From Sphingobacteriales bacterium (GTDB lineage: Bacteria > Bacteroidota > Bacteroidia > Chitinophagales > UBA2359), in the NCBI GenBank assembly GCA_016700115.1, contig CP064999.1:4030001-4094000 (forward strand): a stretch of DNA of 64,000 nt, in the 5' to 3' direction. Within the stretch, counting starts at the first letter, position 1. Each line of letters opens with the position of its first letter. Position numbers and translations under genes: made by a program. The notes below the pieces were generated by a model. The model had not been told where the DNA came from, did no database searches, and saw only the letters and a list, made by a program, of their open reading frames with translations. Positions 25,756-34,846 of this stretch are shown here, one piece after another.

Positions 25756-26706
25756 ATGTCCGATTTTACTTTACTGCTCAAAGACATACAAACTCCAAAC
25801 TTCAACAAACCAAAGCCTCATACCTATCAGTTAGATGATGCTTTAAAGGCTGCTGTTGAAGTAGCTATTCAACTTGGTCAGCCTCTTTTAATTACCGGAG
25901 AACCGGGTACCGGTAAAACACAACTTGCTTATAAAGTAGCTTTTGACCTGAATAAGAACAATCCCAATTTTTTGCAGCTCCCTCTGGTCTTTCATACCAA
26001 AACCGGCTCTAATTCAAACGATTTATTTTATTTGTATGATGCCATCCGCCATTTTCATGATGCAAGCATTAAAAAAGCGGAGGGGGAAACACTTCCTGAT
26101 ATTGGCACTTATATAGAATTTCAGGCTTTAGGGAAAGCTATTGCACTCACACAACCGCTTACAGACCAAAGCAGGAAGTTTCTGCGTGGAGGACAACTTG
26201 AAAGTTTTATAGGCGGTTCGGTTGTATTGATTGACGAAATTGACAAAGCTCCCCGTGATTTCCCAAACGATATACTCTACGAAATAGAACGGTACGCATT
26301 TGAAATTAAAGAAGACAATAACCGGGAAATTGTCAAAGACGATAATCACAAGATTATTGTCATAATGACCAGCAATTCTGAGAAAAACCTGCCGGACGCA
26401 TTTTTGCGTCGTTGTATATTTTACCATATACCATTCCCAGATGAAAAAAAACTGCTCAGTATTGCATTGAGCCATCTCGGCTCTGAATCCCCTTATGCCA
26501 GTGAAAAGCTGATTAAAACATTTATGGAAATCAGGAATTTGTTGCCAAAGAAAAAACCTGCAACGGCAGAGCTTATTGCCTGGTTAAAAATGTTAGAATC
26601 TAAAAATTTCCTCGATAAACCGACTTCTGAGCAGGAAAAAATTATGCGGATCAGCTACTCTATTTTAGCAAAAACTTTCGATGATTTCAAAGAGCTAATA
26701 GGTTAG
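25756..26706 (+). CDS. MoxR-family AAA+ ATPase, partner of the TIR-iSTAND gene
   Basis: 316 residues from ATG 25756 (MSDFTLLLKD). Walker A GEPGTGKT at 48-55, Walker B VVLIDEID at 156-163, sensor 1 TSN at 205-207 and an arginine pair at about 218-219 (FLRRC) are all present, so it should hydrolyse ATP. MoxR-type AAA+ proteins remodel partner complexes, and in conflict loci they often stand next to iSTAND or vWA genes; here no vWA gene follows. The longer frame from 25672 has no ATG advantage, so I prefer 25756. Together with the TIR gene this makes a two-gene module bounded by ordinary genes. Confidence 0.82.
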   Translation: MSDFTLLLKDIQTPNFNKPKPHTYQLDDALKAAVEVAIQLGQPLLITGEPGTGKTQLAYKVAFDLNKNNPNFLQLPLVFHTKTGSNSNDLFYLYDAIRHFHDASIKKAEGETLPDIGTYIEFQALGKAIALTQPLTDQSRKFLRGGQLESFIGGSVVLIDEIDKAPRDFPNDILYEIERYAFEIKEDNNREIVKDDNHKIIVIMTSNSEKNLPDAFLRRCIFYHIPFPDEKKLLSIALSHLGSESPYASEKLIKTFMEIRNLLPKKKPATAELIAWLKMLESKNFLDKPTSEQEKIMRISYSILAKTFDDFKELIG

Positions 26707-26839
26707 CGTTTTCATTTTAAAAAACATTTTGAGCATCGTTCTGTTACTTGTTGCATATTCTTTTGTTTAATGATAAGAGATATATGTTAAAAAAAATCAA
26801 AAAAAGAAGGAATTGTGCGGTTTTAAACAAAAGCCGATA

Positions 26840-26847
26840 TACTTTTG
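26840..26847 (+). promoter_or_regulatory. -7 box (TACTTTTG) of the DUF3276 gene
   Basis: TACTTTTG matches TAnnTTTG and lies 40 bases before the GTG start of the DUF3276 gene. Confidence 0.45.
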
Positions 26848-26887
26848 TAAATCCAAGTTTTAGTAACTTTAAATTAAATTAAGCACT

Positions 26888-27343
26888 GTGGACAGAGAGA
26901 AAAAGTTTATTAAGCGCCCCAATTACAAAGAAGAAAGTGTGTTTTCGAAAAGATTGAAAGCAGGTAAAAGACGTACTTATTTTTTTGATGTAAAAACCAC
27001 GCTATCCAATGATTATTTTCTGACCATCACAGAAAGTAAAAAACGTTTTGAGGGAGAGGGATATGAAAGACACTCATTGCATCTTTACAAGGAAGATTTT
27101 AACAAATTTGTCCAATCTATGCAGGAAGTTATTGACTATATCAAGACTGAATTGATGCCTGATTATGATTTTGATGAATTTGACCGGAGAGAAAGGTATC
27201 AAACCGATGAACTTGAAGAAGGCATAGTTTCTGAAGAACAACCTATTATTGAAGACTCGAATAACGAACAAGAAAACAAAGAAGCTACATCACAAGATAC
27301 CAAAGAACTTCCGCTTGACGAAGAGGAGTTAAAATGGGATTAA
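26888..27343 (+). CDS. PUR-family DNA/RNA-binding protein (DUF3276)
   Basis: A 151-residue protein with the single PUR-type repeat characteristic of Bacteroidota: RLKAGKRRTYFFDVKTTLSN, then DYFLTITESKKRFEGEG and HLYKEDFNKFVQSMQEVIDY. PUR repeats bind purine-rich single-stranded nucleic acid. The C-terminal 45 residues are strongly acidic and poor in order (EEQPIIEDSNNEQENKEA). The start is GTG at 26888 since no ATG precedes the conserved core. A TACTTTTG box lies upstream. An abundant nucleic-acid-binding role is known for the family; nothing here links it to its neighbours. Confidence 0.9.
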   Translation: MDREKKFIKRPNYKEESVFSKRLKAGKRRTYFFDVKTTLSNDYFLTITESKKRFEGEGYERHSLHLYKEDFNKFVQSMQEVIDYIKTELMPDYDFDEFDRRERYQTDELEEGIVSEEQPIIEDSNNEQENKEATSQDTKELPLDEEELKWD

Positions 27344-27572
27344 TCGTTGTGTCATTTAAATAGTAATTCTAATTGCCCTTAACTGTTTCAATTGGAATTT
27401 TCTGCTTTTTTGTAAAGTCCTCCTTGTTTTTTCATGTGCTTTGTTGTTTAGATTAGTATTGAATTGCCGGAAGTTAAATCAGCATCTACGCTAAAAAAAG
27501 TTAAGGCTATCCACAAAAACAACTATTGCAACATGTACGTGTTCTATAATTTTACCATAGAGCAAAGCCATT

Positions 27573-29396
27573 ATGATGTTTAAGCCTGTTTTTATATGTT
27601 CCCAAAAGGAAATTGTTATTTCATACGGAAAAAAGTTTTTTTTCGTACTCTTCGCAATGTCTGTATGTTTGAATGTTTCTTTAGCACAAGTCAAGTTAGT
27701 AGGTACTGCGAGAAAACTTGAAGAAAACAGATATAGGCTGACCCGTGAAATTCCTTCTTCAGTTGGTGCAGTATGGTCAGAGAGTACAATAGATTTTAAC
27801 GAGGCATTTGAGGTAAATTTTGATATTTTTCTGGGATGTGGCAAAAACATGGGAGATGGTGTAGCCTTTGTTTTTCAACAACAAGGCAGCAAAGCACTTG
27901 GCAATGTCGGATCCGGACTTGGTTATAAGGGAATCTCCCCATCGCTTATCATTGAGTTTGACAATTATCTGAATGAATTTGAAAGTTTTTTCCCTTCTTC
28001 AGAAACGCATGTCGCCATATTAAAAAATGGCAGTAATGACCATTTATCAGCGAATAATTTAGCAGGTCCTGTTTTGATAAATCCTGAAAAATCCGGAAGC
28101 AACAATCGTTGTAAGTATCACAAGGTGAGTGTTGTTTGGGAACCAGGCACACAAACCTTAGAAGTTTTTGTAGATGACAAATTTGTTTTGTCTTATACCG
28201 GAGATGTCATCAATTCGGTGTTTAAAGGTAAATCAGAGGCATTTTGGGGGTTTACGGCTGCAAGTTCAAAGTCAAGAATTGCTGCTCAGGGCATTGTTTT
28301 AAAATTCAAGCCAATGTCAGTTAAGTTTACATCCACTATTCCGAAATGTCCGGGAAGTTCTGATGCTTTGATTGTTACCAAAGTTAGCGGAGGATTAGGC
28401 GGATATTCTTTTAAATGGTCGAATGGGGATAAAAACAGAAATTTAAAAAATGTCAAAGCAGGCACCTATCAAATCACCGTTTCTGACAACTGGGGAAATA
28501 AATTGGTGGAGTCTGTAACAGTTAAAGATCCTGCTCCGGTTCAAATTTCTGAAATAGCTGAAACACAGATTAACAGTATTTACAACTGGAAATGCAAACC
28601 AAGCGGTGGCTCATCTCCTTATCAGGTACAAAAGGGGTATGTGATTCTTGAAGGGGAGGCTGCAAAGAAAGCGGCTACTTTTCATTCAATGACCCCAAAA
28701 CCCAAAAAAATGACTTTGGTCTATGAAGATCAGGGTTTAACTGCATTAGAAGCCCATATTGATAAAGCATCGCTCCAAAATCCGGTTGCAATAGTTGGCT
28801 TCATTCAGGTAACTGATGCGAATGGTTGTAGCCGAACCGAATATGTTCCGTTTGCCACCCGATTATACCCACTGCCGGAACCTCCTCAGCCTGTAACTCC
28901 CATTATAACCATGGAAATGGACTCTTCAATTACTAATAATATCATACAACCTACTATTCCGGAGATTTTAGATACTGATCCGTTTTCGGATGAAAATTTA
29001 GAAAATGTCAGAATAATATATACAGAACGAAACGTTCCTGCATATTTGAATGACCGCAGTGTAAAAACCGGGAAACGCGTTTTTATCAGCAGCGAAACTA
29101 TTGAGGTTCAGGTATGGGATGATAATTATGAGGACGGCGATACCATTTCACTCTATTTTAATGGTGAATGGGTGTTAAAAGAGTTTGGTCTAAAAACAAA
29201 ACCCCATAAACTAACTATCAGTGTTGACAGAAATGCGGACAACTACTTAATCCTCTATGCACATAATGAAGGTTTGAGACCGCCAAATACTGCAGCACTG
29301 ACCATAAAAGACGGAAAGAAAACCAAAAGAATTGCGTTAAGTTCGGGATTGAATTATTGCGATGCCCTAAACTTCAGGTTTAAGGACAACGATTGA
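27573..29396 (+). CDS. Secreted L-type lectin-domain protein with SprB-type repeat
   Basis: 607 residues with a signal peptide near residues 20-39 (KKFFFVLFAMSVCLNVSLAQ). Residues 40-250 are an L-type (legume-like) lectin: STIDFNEAFEVNFDIFLG, then GDGVAFVFQQQG and SPSLIIEFDNYLN, where the last holds the carbohydrate/calcium Asp-Asn pair. Then comes a SprB-type repeat (SGGLGGYSFKWSNGDKNRNL, GTYQITVSDNWG), and after it a further beta-rich C-terminus (EVQVWDDNYEDGDTISLYFN). SprB repeats occur in gliding and T9SS-exported adhesins. It converges on the PorP/adhesin pair. A sugar-binding surface role is inferred. Confidence 0.82.
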   Translation: MMFKPVFICSQKEIVISYGKKFFFVLFAMSVCLNVSLAQVKLVGTARKLEENRYRLTREIPSSVGAVWSESTIDFNEAFEVNFDIFLGCGKNMGDGVAFVFQQQGSKALGNVGSGLGYKGISPSLIIEFDNYLNEFESFFPSSETHVAILKNGSNDHLSANNLAGPVLINPEKSGSNNRCKYHKVSVVWEPGTQTLEVFVDDKFVLSYTGDVINSVFKGKSEAFWGFTAASSKSRIAAQGIVLKFKPMSVKFTSTIPKCPGSSDALIVTKVSGGLGGYSFKWSNGDKNRNLKNVKAGTYQITVSDNWGNKLVESVTVKDPAPVQISEIAETQINSIYNWKCKPSGGSSPYQVQKGYVILEGEAAKKAATFHSMTPKPKKMTLVYEDQGLTALEAHIDKASLQNPVAIVGFIQVTDANGCSRTEYVPFATRLYPLPEPPQPVTPIITMEMDSSITNNIIQPTIPEILDTDPFSDENLENVRIIYTERNVPAYLNDRSVKTGKRVFISSETIEVQVWDDNYEDGDTISLYFNGEWVLKEFGLKTKPHKLTISVDRNADNYLILYAHNEGLRPPNTAALTIKDGKKTKRIALSSGLNYCDALNFRFKDND

Positions 29397-29425
29397 TAAA
29401 AGAAGCTGCCTGACAAATTTCAACT

Positions 29426-30454
29426 TTAGAATCTGGGGCAATAGATTTCTTGTTTTGGTGAGCGGTTAAAGGTGCCTACATGAACAAGTGAAATTTCTAT
29501 GCCACCGCGATGATTGGTTGCCGGAACTAAGGAAGAAGTATTGACATCATAAGACAATAAGACCCGATATTTATTAAACTCAATACCGGTCAATGCAATG
29601 ACCGCATCATCCCATCTGTACCATCCTCCGACATACAAATTGAACGATTTTGCGTTTCGCCCATAACTTCCGTTATTGGTAGTCCAAACAATATTGCTGC
29701 CAAAAACAATTTCGGATGCTTGTTTTTGTGAAGAATAATAAGCTCCCGGTTCTACAATTACCTGACCGATATTAATTGCAGCTCCGGCATTGAACGCCAA
29801 TCTTGTACCAAGGCGGTTGTCGGTATCGTAAAAGGTTTCGACCGGACGGTTGACATGTAATGCAGCACCTCCGAGATGAAAATTGAAACGGTTTGGAATG
29901 TGATAGGTGATGGTAGCTCCTGCCGCTACATCTAAATAACCGAAAGATTCAGTACTCAGATTTTCTAAATTAGGAGCATTCAGGTCAAAATTGATTTCAC
30001 TCCACTGATTGCCGAAATAAAGTTTTTGAAAATCAATTCGCCGCTGTCTGAAAGCTGCGCTTGCACCTGCCGAAAGATAAAGATTGGGTGTTAATGATTT
30101 GTGACCGGCTACTGAACCTCTGATTTCGAGCATTGACAAACGACCGTCTCCGGCATAATCGTATAAAAAGTGCAAACCGGTTCCTAACCAATCCATTGCA
30201 CCGTTTTTGTGCTTATATTTTAACAAGCCAAGGTCTGCATAAGCCGAAATAGTTCGGTAAGGAGCAGGAACAGATTGCCATTGATTTTTTGCGTTTAATC
30301 CTACCCTGTAATCCCCATTAAAATTACCGGTCATTGAGGGGTTGATGCGGATGGCATCTGTGTAAAACTGAGAATAATGAATGTCCTGAGCCGTTAAAAC
30401 AGAGGTAAGGGTAAACAGAACTATATATACAAGGTTTGTGATTTTTCTTTTCAT
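29426..30454 (-). CDS. PorP/SprF-family type IX secretion membrane protein
   Basis: 342 residues from ATG 30454, with a signal peptide (VYIVLFTLTSVLTAQ). The start of the mature part, DIHYSQFYTDAIRINPSMTG, is the PorP/SprF signature, followed by YRVGLNAKNQWQSV. The body is an outer-membrane beta barrel (FNLYVGGWYRWDDAVIALTG). SprF-type proteins are needed for secretion and surface attachment of the large adhesin encoded beside them. Here the adhesin gene with the matching CHU_C tail lies 36 bases upstream in the same direction. The C-terminus is normal. Confidence 0.93.
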   Translation of the reverse strand: MKRKITNLVYIVLFTLTSVLTAQDIHYSQFYTDAIRINPSMTGNFNGDYRVGLNAKNQWQSVPAPYRTISAYADLGLLKYKHKNGAMDWLGTGLHFLYDYAGDGRLSMLEIRGSVAGHKSLTPNLYLSAGASAAFRQRRIDFQKLYFGNQWSEINFDLNAPNLENLSTESFGYLDVAAGATITYHIPNRFNFHLGGAALHVNRPVETFYDTDNRLGTRLAFNAGAAINIGQVIVEPGAYYSSQKQASEIVFGSNIVWTTNNGSYGRNAKSFNLYVGGWYRWDDAVIALTGIEFNKYRVLLSYDVNTSSLVPATNHRGGIEISLVHVGTFNRSPKQEIYCPRF

Positions 30455-30490
30455 GGTCATTGGAATATTTTAAATTTACTAAAGAGTTTT

Positions 30491-33400
30491 TTAACGCAAC
30501 AAAGCAATGTTTCCGCTTCTGGTAACAATTTCACCGCTTTGCAGAGTGGCTTCGAGCGTATAGACATAGATTTCGTTTTCCTGCAAAACGTCTTCAAAAT
30601 ATCCGTCCCATCCCTGATTTGGGTCGTTAGTCGCAAACATCAACTTGCCCCAACGGTTAAAAATTCTGAATTCCATACTTTGAATATTGGAACGGCCTTC
30701 TACATAAACGATGTCATTGATATTATCATTATTAGGGCTAAATGCGTTTGGAACCCCCAGTTTCGAATCATCCAAAACTGTGATTGGCAGACATATTTCG
30801 TCATTACAATCTTCGGCGTTTAGAGCTGTCAGACAGATTGTAAAACTTCCAACCTGACTAAATTCAACCGTGGGGTTGGTTTCGCTGGAGGTTGAGCCAT
30901 TACCAAAGTCCCAGTTATAGGCTACTGCATTCGTGCTGCTGTTCGTAAAAGTTACCGGGCTGTTGACTAATATTTTTTCGGAAGAAACGAAAGACGCAAT
31001 TGCAAAGGAGTAAACTTCGACAAAGGCAGTAATGGTATCGGCTATGTTGCAGGCTCCTGTTTGTGTAGCAATCAGGCTGATCGGGTAACTACCCGGCACA
31101 TCAATGACATGACTTGCGTTTTGCCCTTGCAAAGTTGTGTTGTCTATCAGCCATGTGTAGGAAGTTGCCCCGGTATTTTCTGCCACTAAACCGACCGTCA
31201 GCGGGGCGCAACCATTAAGCGGCGGTAAAAACTGGGCAGTGATTTCATTGCCGGGCAACAACGTGAAGGTAGTAGTGGTCGTGTTTTCCAGAATACAAAT
31301 TCCTGTGGGATTGCTGACTGTCAGGCTGACGGTGAAATCTCCCGTTGTACTGTAAGTATGAGAAACTGACGCACCATTTCCGGTGTTACCATCCCCGAAA
31401 TCCCAAAAATAATCTGAAATATTGGAAGCTGTTGCAGCATCAAACTGTACCGTTAAGGGAGCGCAAACCGGAGGGAGTATTTGCGTAAAAGATGCAGTTA
31501 AAGGTGTACTTGGCAACACTGTCAAAGTTACAACTGCAGTATCCGATAAATTACAAGCAAGCGGATTGTCAGCAATTAAGGTAACATTGTAAAATCCCGG
31601 GTTGCTGAATGTATGTGTAGGAGTTGTTTCGTTGGAAATCGGACTTCCGTCGCTAAAATTCCAGGTATAAGTCGTGGCATTCAGGCTGTTATTGCTGAAA
31701 GTAAAAGTCAGCGGGGCACATTCAGTTACCAGGTTGTCGGTCAGAGCAACTACAGCATCAGCAGTAAAACTGATGGTTTGATAGGATGTGTCCGGGTCAA
31801 AACAACCCAATGTGCTGCTTACAATTAACATGACCTCGTAAGTGCCCGGAGAACTGTAAATATGAGCAGGGTTTTGCTCGGTGCTTGTTGTAAAATCGCC
31901 AAAATTCCAGAAATGTGTCAAACCATCTAAATCCGTGTTAAAATTATACTGATAGATGTCGCAGTCTGTGTTTTGTGTATAGGTAAACTCAGAAGTAACC
32001 TGAGCAGGGTTAACTGCCAATACATTCAAATAGATAGTATCTGCAAAATTGCAGCTCAACGGGTTGATGGCAATCATCATGACTTCATAAAGTCCTGCAG
32101 TAGTAAAGGTATGTTCAGGAGAAACATCTGTGGAAGTAGTTCCATCTGCAAAATCCCAGAAATAGGTCATTGCATCAATACTGAAGTTGGAGAATGAAAC
32201 CGTATAAGGGATACAACCGACTGCAGCAGGAGAAGCAGTTGCTTCAGCAAGCACCCCTGCCTGCTCAAAGTCAAATTTGAAAACGACCAAATCCCAGGAA
32301 GAGTTGATATTGGTGTTTTCATAAGCAGTGGGGGTTGTAGGGAAGTTTGCGGCTGAGGTACAAACAGCCTGATAAACCACTCCGCGGTCATTGTACCGGC
32401 AGGTGCCCCCATCAACATGCTCAGACCCGGTAGGGCTTCCAAAGTAAGTGCCGTATAAAAGTCCGGCTGCTTCGGCTTCAAGCACAATAAAATAAAAATC
32501 ACCGGAACCATTTACCGTTGCCCAGGCATCGGGAGTTGTCGGCATTCCGGAGTTGCCGGTAAATCCTCCCGCATAAATCCGGTTGCAGTTATCCACCAAA
32601 AAGGCTGTTGGGTTAATAGACATTGATGTAACTCCTACCCTGGTACTGTAGAGCAGGGTGTTTAATTCCGGATTTAAAGCCATTAAAAACATTTTTCCGC
32701 CTGCGTTGGAATAGGTACCCGGCGTGATGATAAAGTTTCCATCGGTCAGACCATAGAGGCAGACATTGTTGTCTCTGTCAAAATCTATAAAAAAGGCGAT
32801 ATCGCTTTGGTTGGTATTGACAAAAGTGGTGGCTAAATTGGTAGTGCCATTTGCGCTGAGATGAGTTACGAAGCCATCCGGCGAAGTTGAACCGGTTATC
32901 ATGGAAGTTGTTTGGTATGCTCCTGTTGTAACGGGGAAATTAATGCTTGAAGTTCCACCGCAAACAAACACACTTTGGTTCTCAGCTATCCTGATTCCTA
33001 AAGCCGCATCGTCTGCTGTACCACCGAGATAGGTACTCCAGATCAGGTTGGTGAGGTTGGGGTTCATTTTTACCACTACCCCATCCCATCCACCGCCATG
33101 TGTGGTTTGGAAGGCACCCGGTGTAACCGGAAAATTATTGGAATTGGAATAGCCTGCAAGGTAAACGTTATTGTCTTCGTCAATCATCAGTTCTCCAAGG
33201 AGACCATAGGTAATTCCAGACCAGCCACTCAACAACTGCCCTTCTTCGTTTGAACCACCCAGAAAAGTAGAGCCTATCAAAGTGCTGCCATCTTCACTGA
33301 GGATGGTAACCCCGAAATCACTTGTTCCATTGAGGGAGTTGTCAATTGTGCCTGCTAAGGTTGGGTAATTTGAAGAGCCGGTTTTTACCAGCAGAATAAT

Positions 33401-34474
33401 TTCGTTGTTGTAATTGGTGATGAGGTTGCAGGTAAGGTCTTCATTAGAGCCACCGACATAGGAGGCGTATTCCAGGGTTGAACCATCGGGGCTGTAACGA
33501 CTGATAGACGCATCGGTAGAACCGTTAAAAGAAACATCATAAGCGCCGGTTGTTACGGGATAGCCTGTTCCAAAAGCACGGCCTGAACCGAATATTTCGT
33601 CATTTTGACCATAAGTGGCCGAATGTCCGTAAACGGTGCTTGAACTGCCGGAATAAGTGGAGGCCACTAAAACGGGGTCAATTACCAATTCAATATCCTT
33701 TTGATAGCCTTCGGGAAAAATGAAACTAACCTGATTGCCTTGCAAATGATATTTACAAACAACCGGTATCGTTGTTCCGTTAATTATCTGATAGGCAAAC
33801 GGAGATAATTCAACAGCTTCAGCCACAGAAGTAGAAAGGAAAAGGTGACCGTCTTTGACACAGATGTCTGCCTGACCGGTGTAGTTCAGTTGGATTTGTC
33901 CGGGGTCAACATTTGGGGAAATGATCCAATCGTACTTGAAATTGTTATGGCTGCTGTACACCTTCAAATTGATGCCCTGATAGATTTGTTTGTATAAAAG
34001 GGATTTGGCAGGATGGATATTACTTGCCCATTTCGAAGGATCGTTTCCGATAAAATAATTATACCTTTCCGATAAAACCTCCTGCTTTTCAATGACCGGA
34101 TTTGTGTTTGCCTCCAAAAAATTTACTTTAACGGCATGTACATTGATATTCCCGTTATAGCTTTCGTAATAAGGATTACTCTCATGTTCACAAACAGGAT
34201 TGGCTCCGTTATGCTCTAAACCACAGTGCGCAGCGGCATCAACTTGTGCAGGGTCAAAAAACACAAACGAAAACCCCTGCCGCTCTGTATAAATTTCCTG
34301 CCCGGGTACATTTGCCTGAAACAAAACATTGGGATTCCATTGCCCTTTGTTTTCAATAAACTTTAAATATGCCGGATGTTGATTGGGATTTGCTTTCAGC
34401 TCCCCGGTATAAAAAGTAATAATCGTTAAAACAAAGAGGAGCAAAAAATGAGTAGGTAAGTAATTTTGCTTCAT
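30491..34474 (-). CDS. Large T9SS type B adhesin: DUF7948, SBBP repeats, PKD domains, CHU_C tail
   Basis: 1327 residues from ATG 34474 (MKQNYLPTH), with a signal peptide. The N-terminus (about 30-270) is DUF7948-like, with FIENKGQWNPNVLFQANVPG at the start. Residues 270-750 hold SBBP-type beta-propeller repeats (STYLGGTADDAALGIRIAEN). Then follow six PKD-like domains, including YFWDFADGTTSTD, HFWNFGDFTTS, YTWNFSDGSP and YFWDFGDGNTGNG. The last 90 residues are a CHU_C/gliding-motility tail (VPNAFSPNNDNINDIVYVEG, FRIFNRWGKLMF), which directs T9SS export of type B substrates. The first ATG at 34519 would spoil the signal peptide. It is paired with the PorP/SprF gene. Confidence 0.92.
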   Translation of the reverse strand: MKQNYLPTHFLLLFVLTIITFYTGELKANPNQHPAYLKFIENKGQWNPNVLFQANVPGQEIYTERQGFSFVFFDPAQVDAAAHCGLEHNGANPVCEHESNPYYESYNGNINVHAVKVNFLEANTNPVIEKQEVLSERYNYFIGNDPSKWASNIHPAKSLLYKQIYQGINLKVYSSHNNFKYDWIISPNVDPGQIQLNYTGQADICVKDGHLFLSTSVAEAVELSPFAYQIINGTTIPVVCKYHLQGNQVSFIFPEGYQKDIELVIDPVLVASTYSGSSSTVYGHSATYGQNDEIFGSGRAFGTGYPVTTGAYDVSFNGSTDASISRYSPDGSTLEYASYVGGSNEDLTCNLITNYNNEIILLVKTGSSNYPTLAGTIDNSLNGTSDFGVTILSEDGSTLIGSTFLGGSNEEGQLLSGWSGITYGLLGELMIDEDNNVYLAGYSNSNNFPVTPGAFQTTHGGGWDGVVVKMNPNLTNLIWSTYLGGTADDAALGIRIAENQSVFVCGGTSSINFPVTTGAYQTTSMITGSTSPDGFVTHLSANGTTNLATTFVNTNQSDIAFFIDFDRDNNVCLYGLTDGNFIITPGTYSNAGGKMFLMALNPELNTLLYSTRVGVTSMSINPTAFLVDNCNRIYAGGFTGNSGMPTTPDAWATVNGSGDFYFIVLEAEAAGLLYGTYFGSPTGSEHVDGGTCRYNDRGVVYQAVCTSAANFPTTPTAYENTNINSSWDLVVFKFDFEQAGVLAEATASPAAVGCIPYTVSFSNFSIDAMTYFWDFADGTTSTDVSPEHTFTTAGLYEVMMIAINPLSCNFADTIYLNVLAVNPAQVTSEFTYTQNTDCDIYQYNFNTDLDGLTHFWNFGDFTTSTEQNPAHIYSSPGTYEVMLIVSSTLGCFDPDTSYQTISFTADAVVALTDNLVTECAPLTFTFSNNSLNATTYTWNFSDGSPISNETTPTHTFSNPGFYNVTLIADNPLACNLSDTAVVTLTVLPSTPLTASFTQILPPVCAPLTVQFDAATASNISDYFWDFGDGNTGNGASVSHTYSTTGDFTVSLTVSNPTGICILENTTTTTFTLLPGNEITAQFLPPLNGCAPLTVGLVAENTGATSYTWLIDNTTLQGQNASHVIDVPGSYPISLIATQTGACNIADTITAFVEVYSFAIASFVSSEKILVNSPVTFTNSSTNAVAYNWDFGNGSTSSETNPTVEFSQVGSFTICLTALNAEDCNDEICLPITVLDDSKLGVPNAFSPNNDNINDIVYVEGRSNIQSMEFRIFNRWGKLMFATNDPNQGWDGYFEDVLQENEIYVYTLEATLQSGEIVTRSGNIALLR

Positions 34475-34635
34475 AAGCGTTTGATTTGTGTGAAGATTAG
34501 TCAGATGGTGAATAGACAAATTGGGTTGTATATTGTCTGAATATCGTTACAAAATAGGAAATTTTGAATAAAGTTCGTAGGATTTATAACTCACGGTTCA
34601 TAATAGTAATACTTTGTCCGCTGCATTTCATTAAA

Positions 34636-34673
34636 CGAAAAAGCCGCAATTCCGGTTGGCAGGGAATTGCGGC
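34636..34673 (-). terminator. Rho-independent terminator of the tRNA-Arg gene
   Basis: A perfect 11-bp stem (34643-34653 with 34663-34673) with a 9-base loop. Read on the minus strand the stem is followed by TTTTTCG. It lies 16 bases past the tRNA 3' end. Confidence 0.85.
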
Positions 34674-34688
34674 GTTGCGAATTTTCAG

Positions 34689-34762
34689 TGAACCCGACGA
34701 GATTCGAACTCATAACCTTCAGATTCGTAGTCTGATGCTCTATCCAGTTGAGCTACGGGTCC
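34689..34762 (-). tRNA. tRNA-Arg (anticodon ACG)
   Basis: 74 nt. The acceptor stem GGACCCG pairs with CGGGTTC (one G.U pair). D arm GCTC...GAGC, anticodon stem TCAGA/TCTGA with loop CTACGAA, and T arm ATGAG-TTCGAAT-CTCGT are all correct. The anticodon ACG (34726-34728) reads CGN Arg codons after A34 is converted to inosine by TadA. CCA is not encoded. The gene has its own promoter and terminator. Confidence 0.97.
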
Positions 34763-34776
34763 GTCCTATCATGGTG

Positions 34777-34806
34777 CAAAGATAAGGTGTTTTTCTGAAT
34801 GAACAA
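34777..34806 (-). promoter_or_regulatory. Promoter of tRNA-Arg: TTG-N19-TATCTTTG
   Basis: Minus strand: TTG (34804-34806), exactly 19 bases, then TATCTTTG (34777-34784), 15 bases before the tRNA 5' end. This is the full two-part Bacteroidota promoter consensus and the best example in the window. Confidence 0.85.
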
Positions 34807-34846
34807 CAGATAAAGTTAATTTGGCAAAAAATAGTTCATCGTTCTT

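Noticed and set aside
34564..34785. Plus-strand 73-codon frame
   Set aside because: It overlaps the tRNA-Arg gene and its terminator on the opposite strand.
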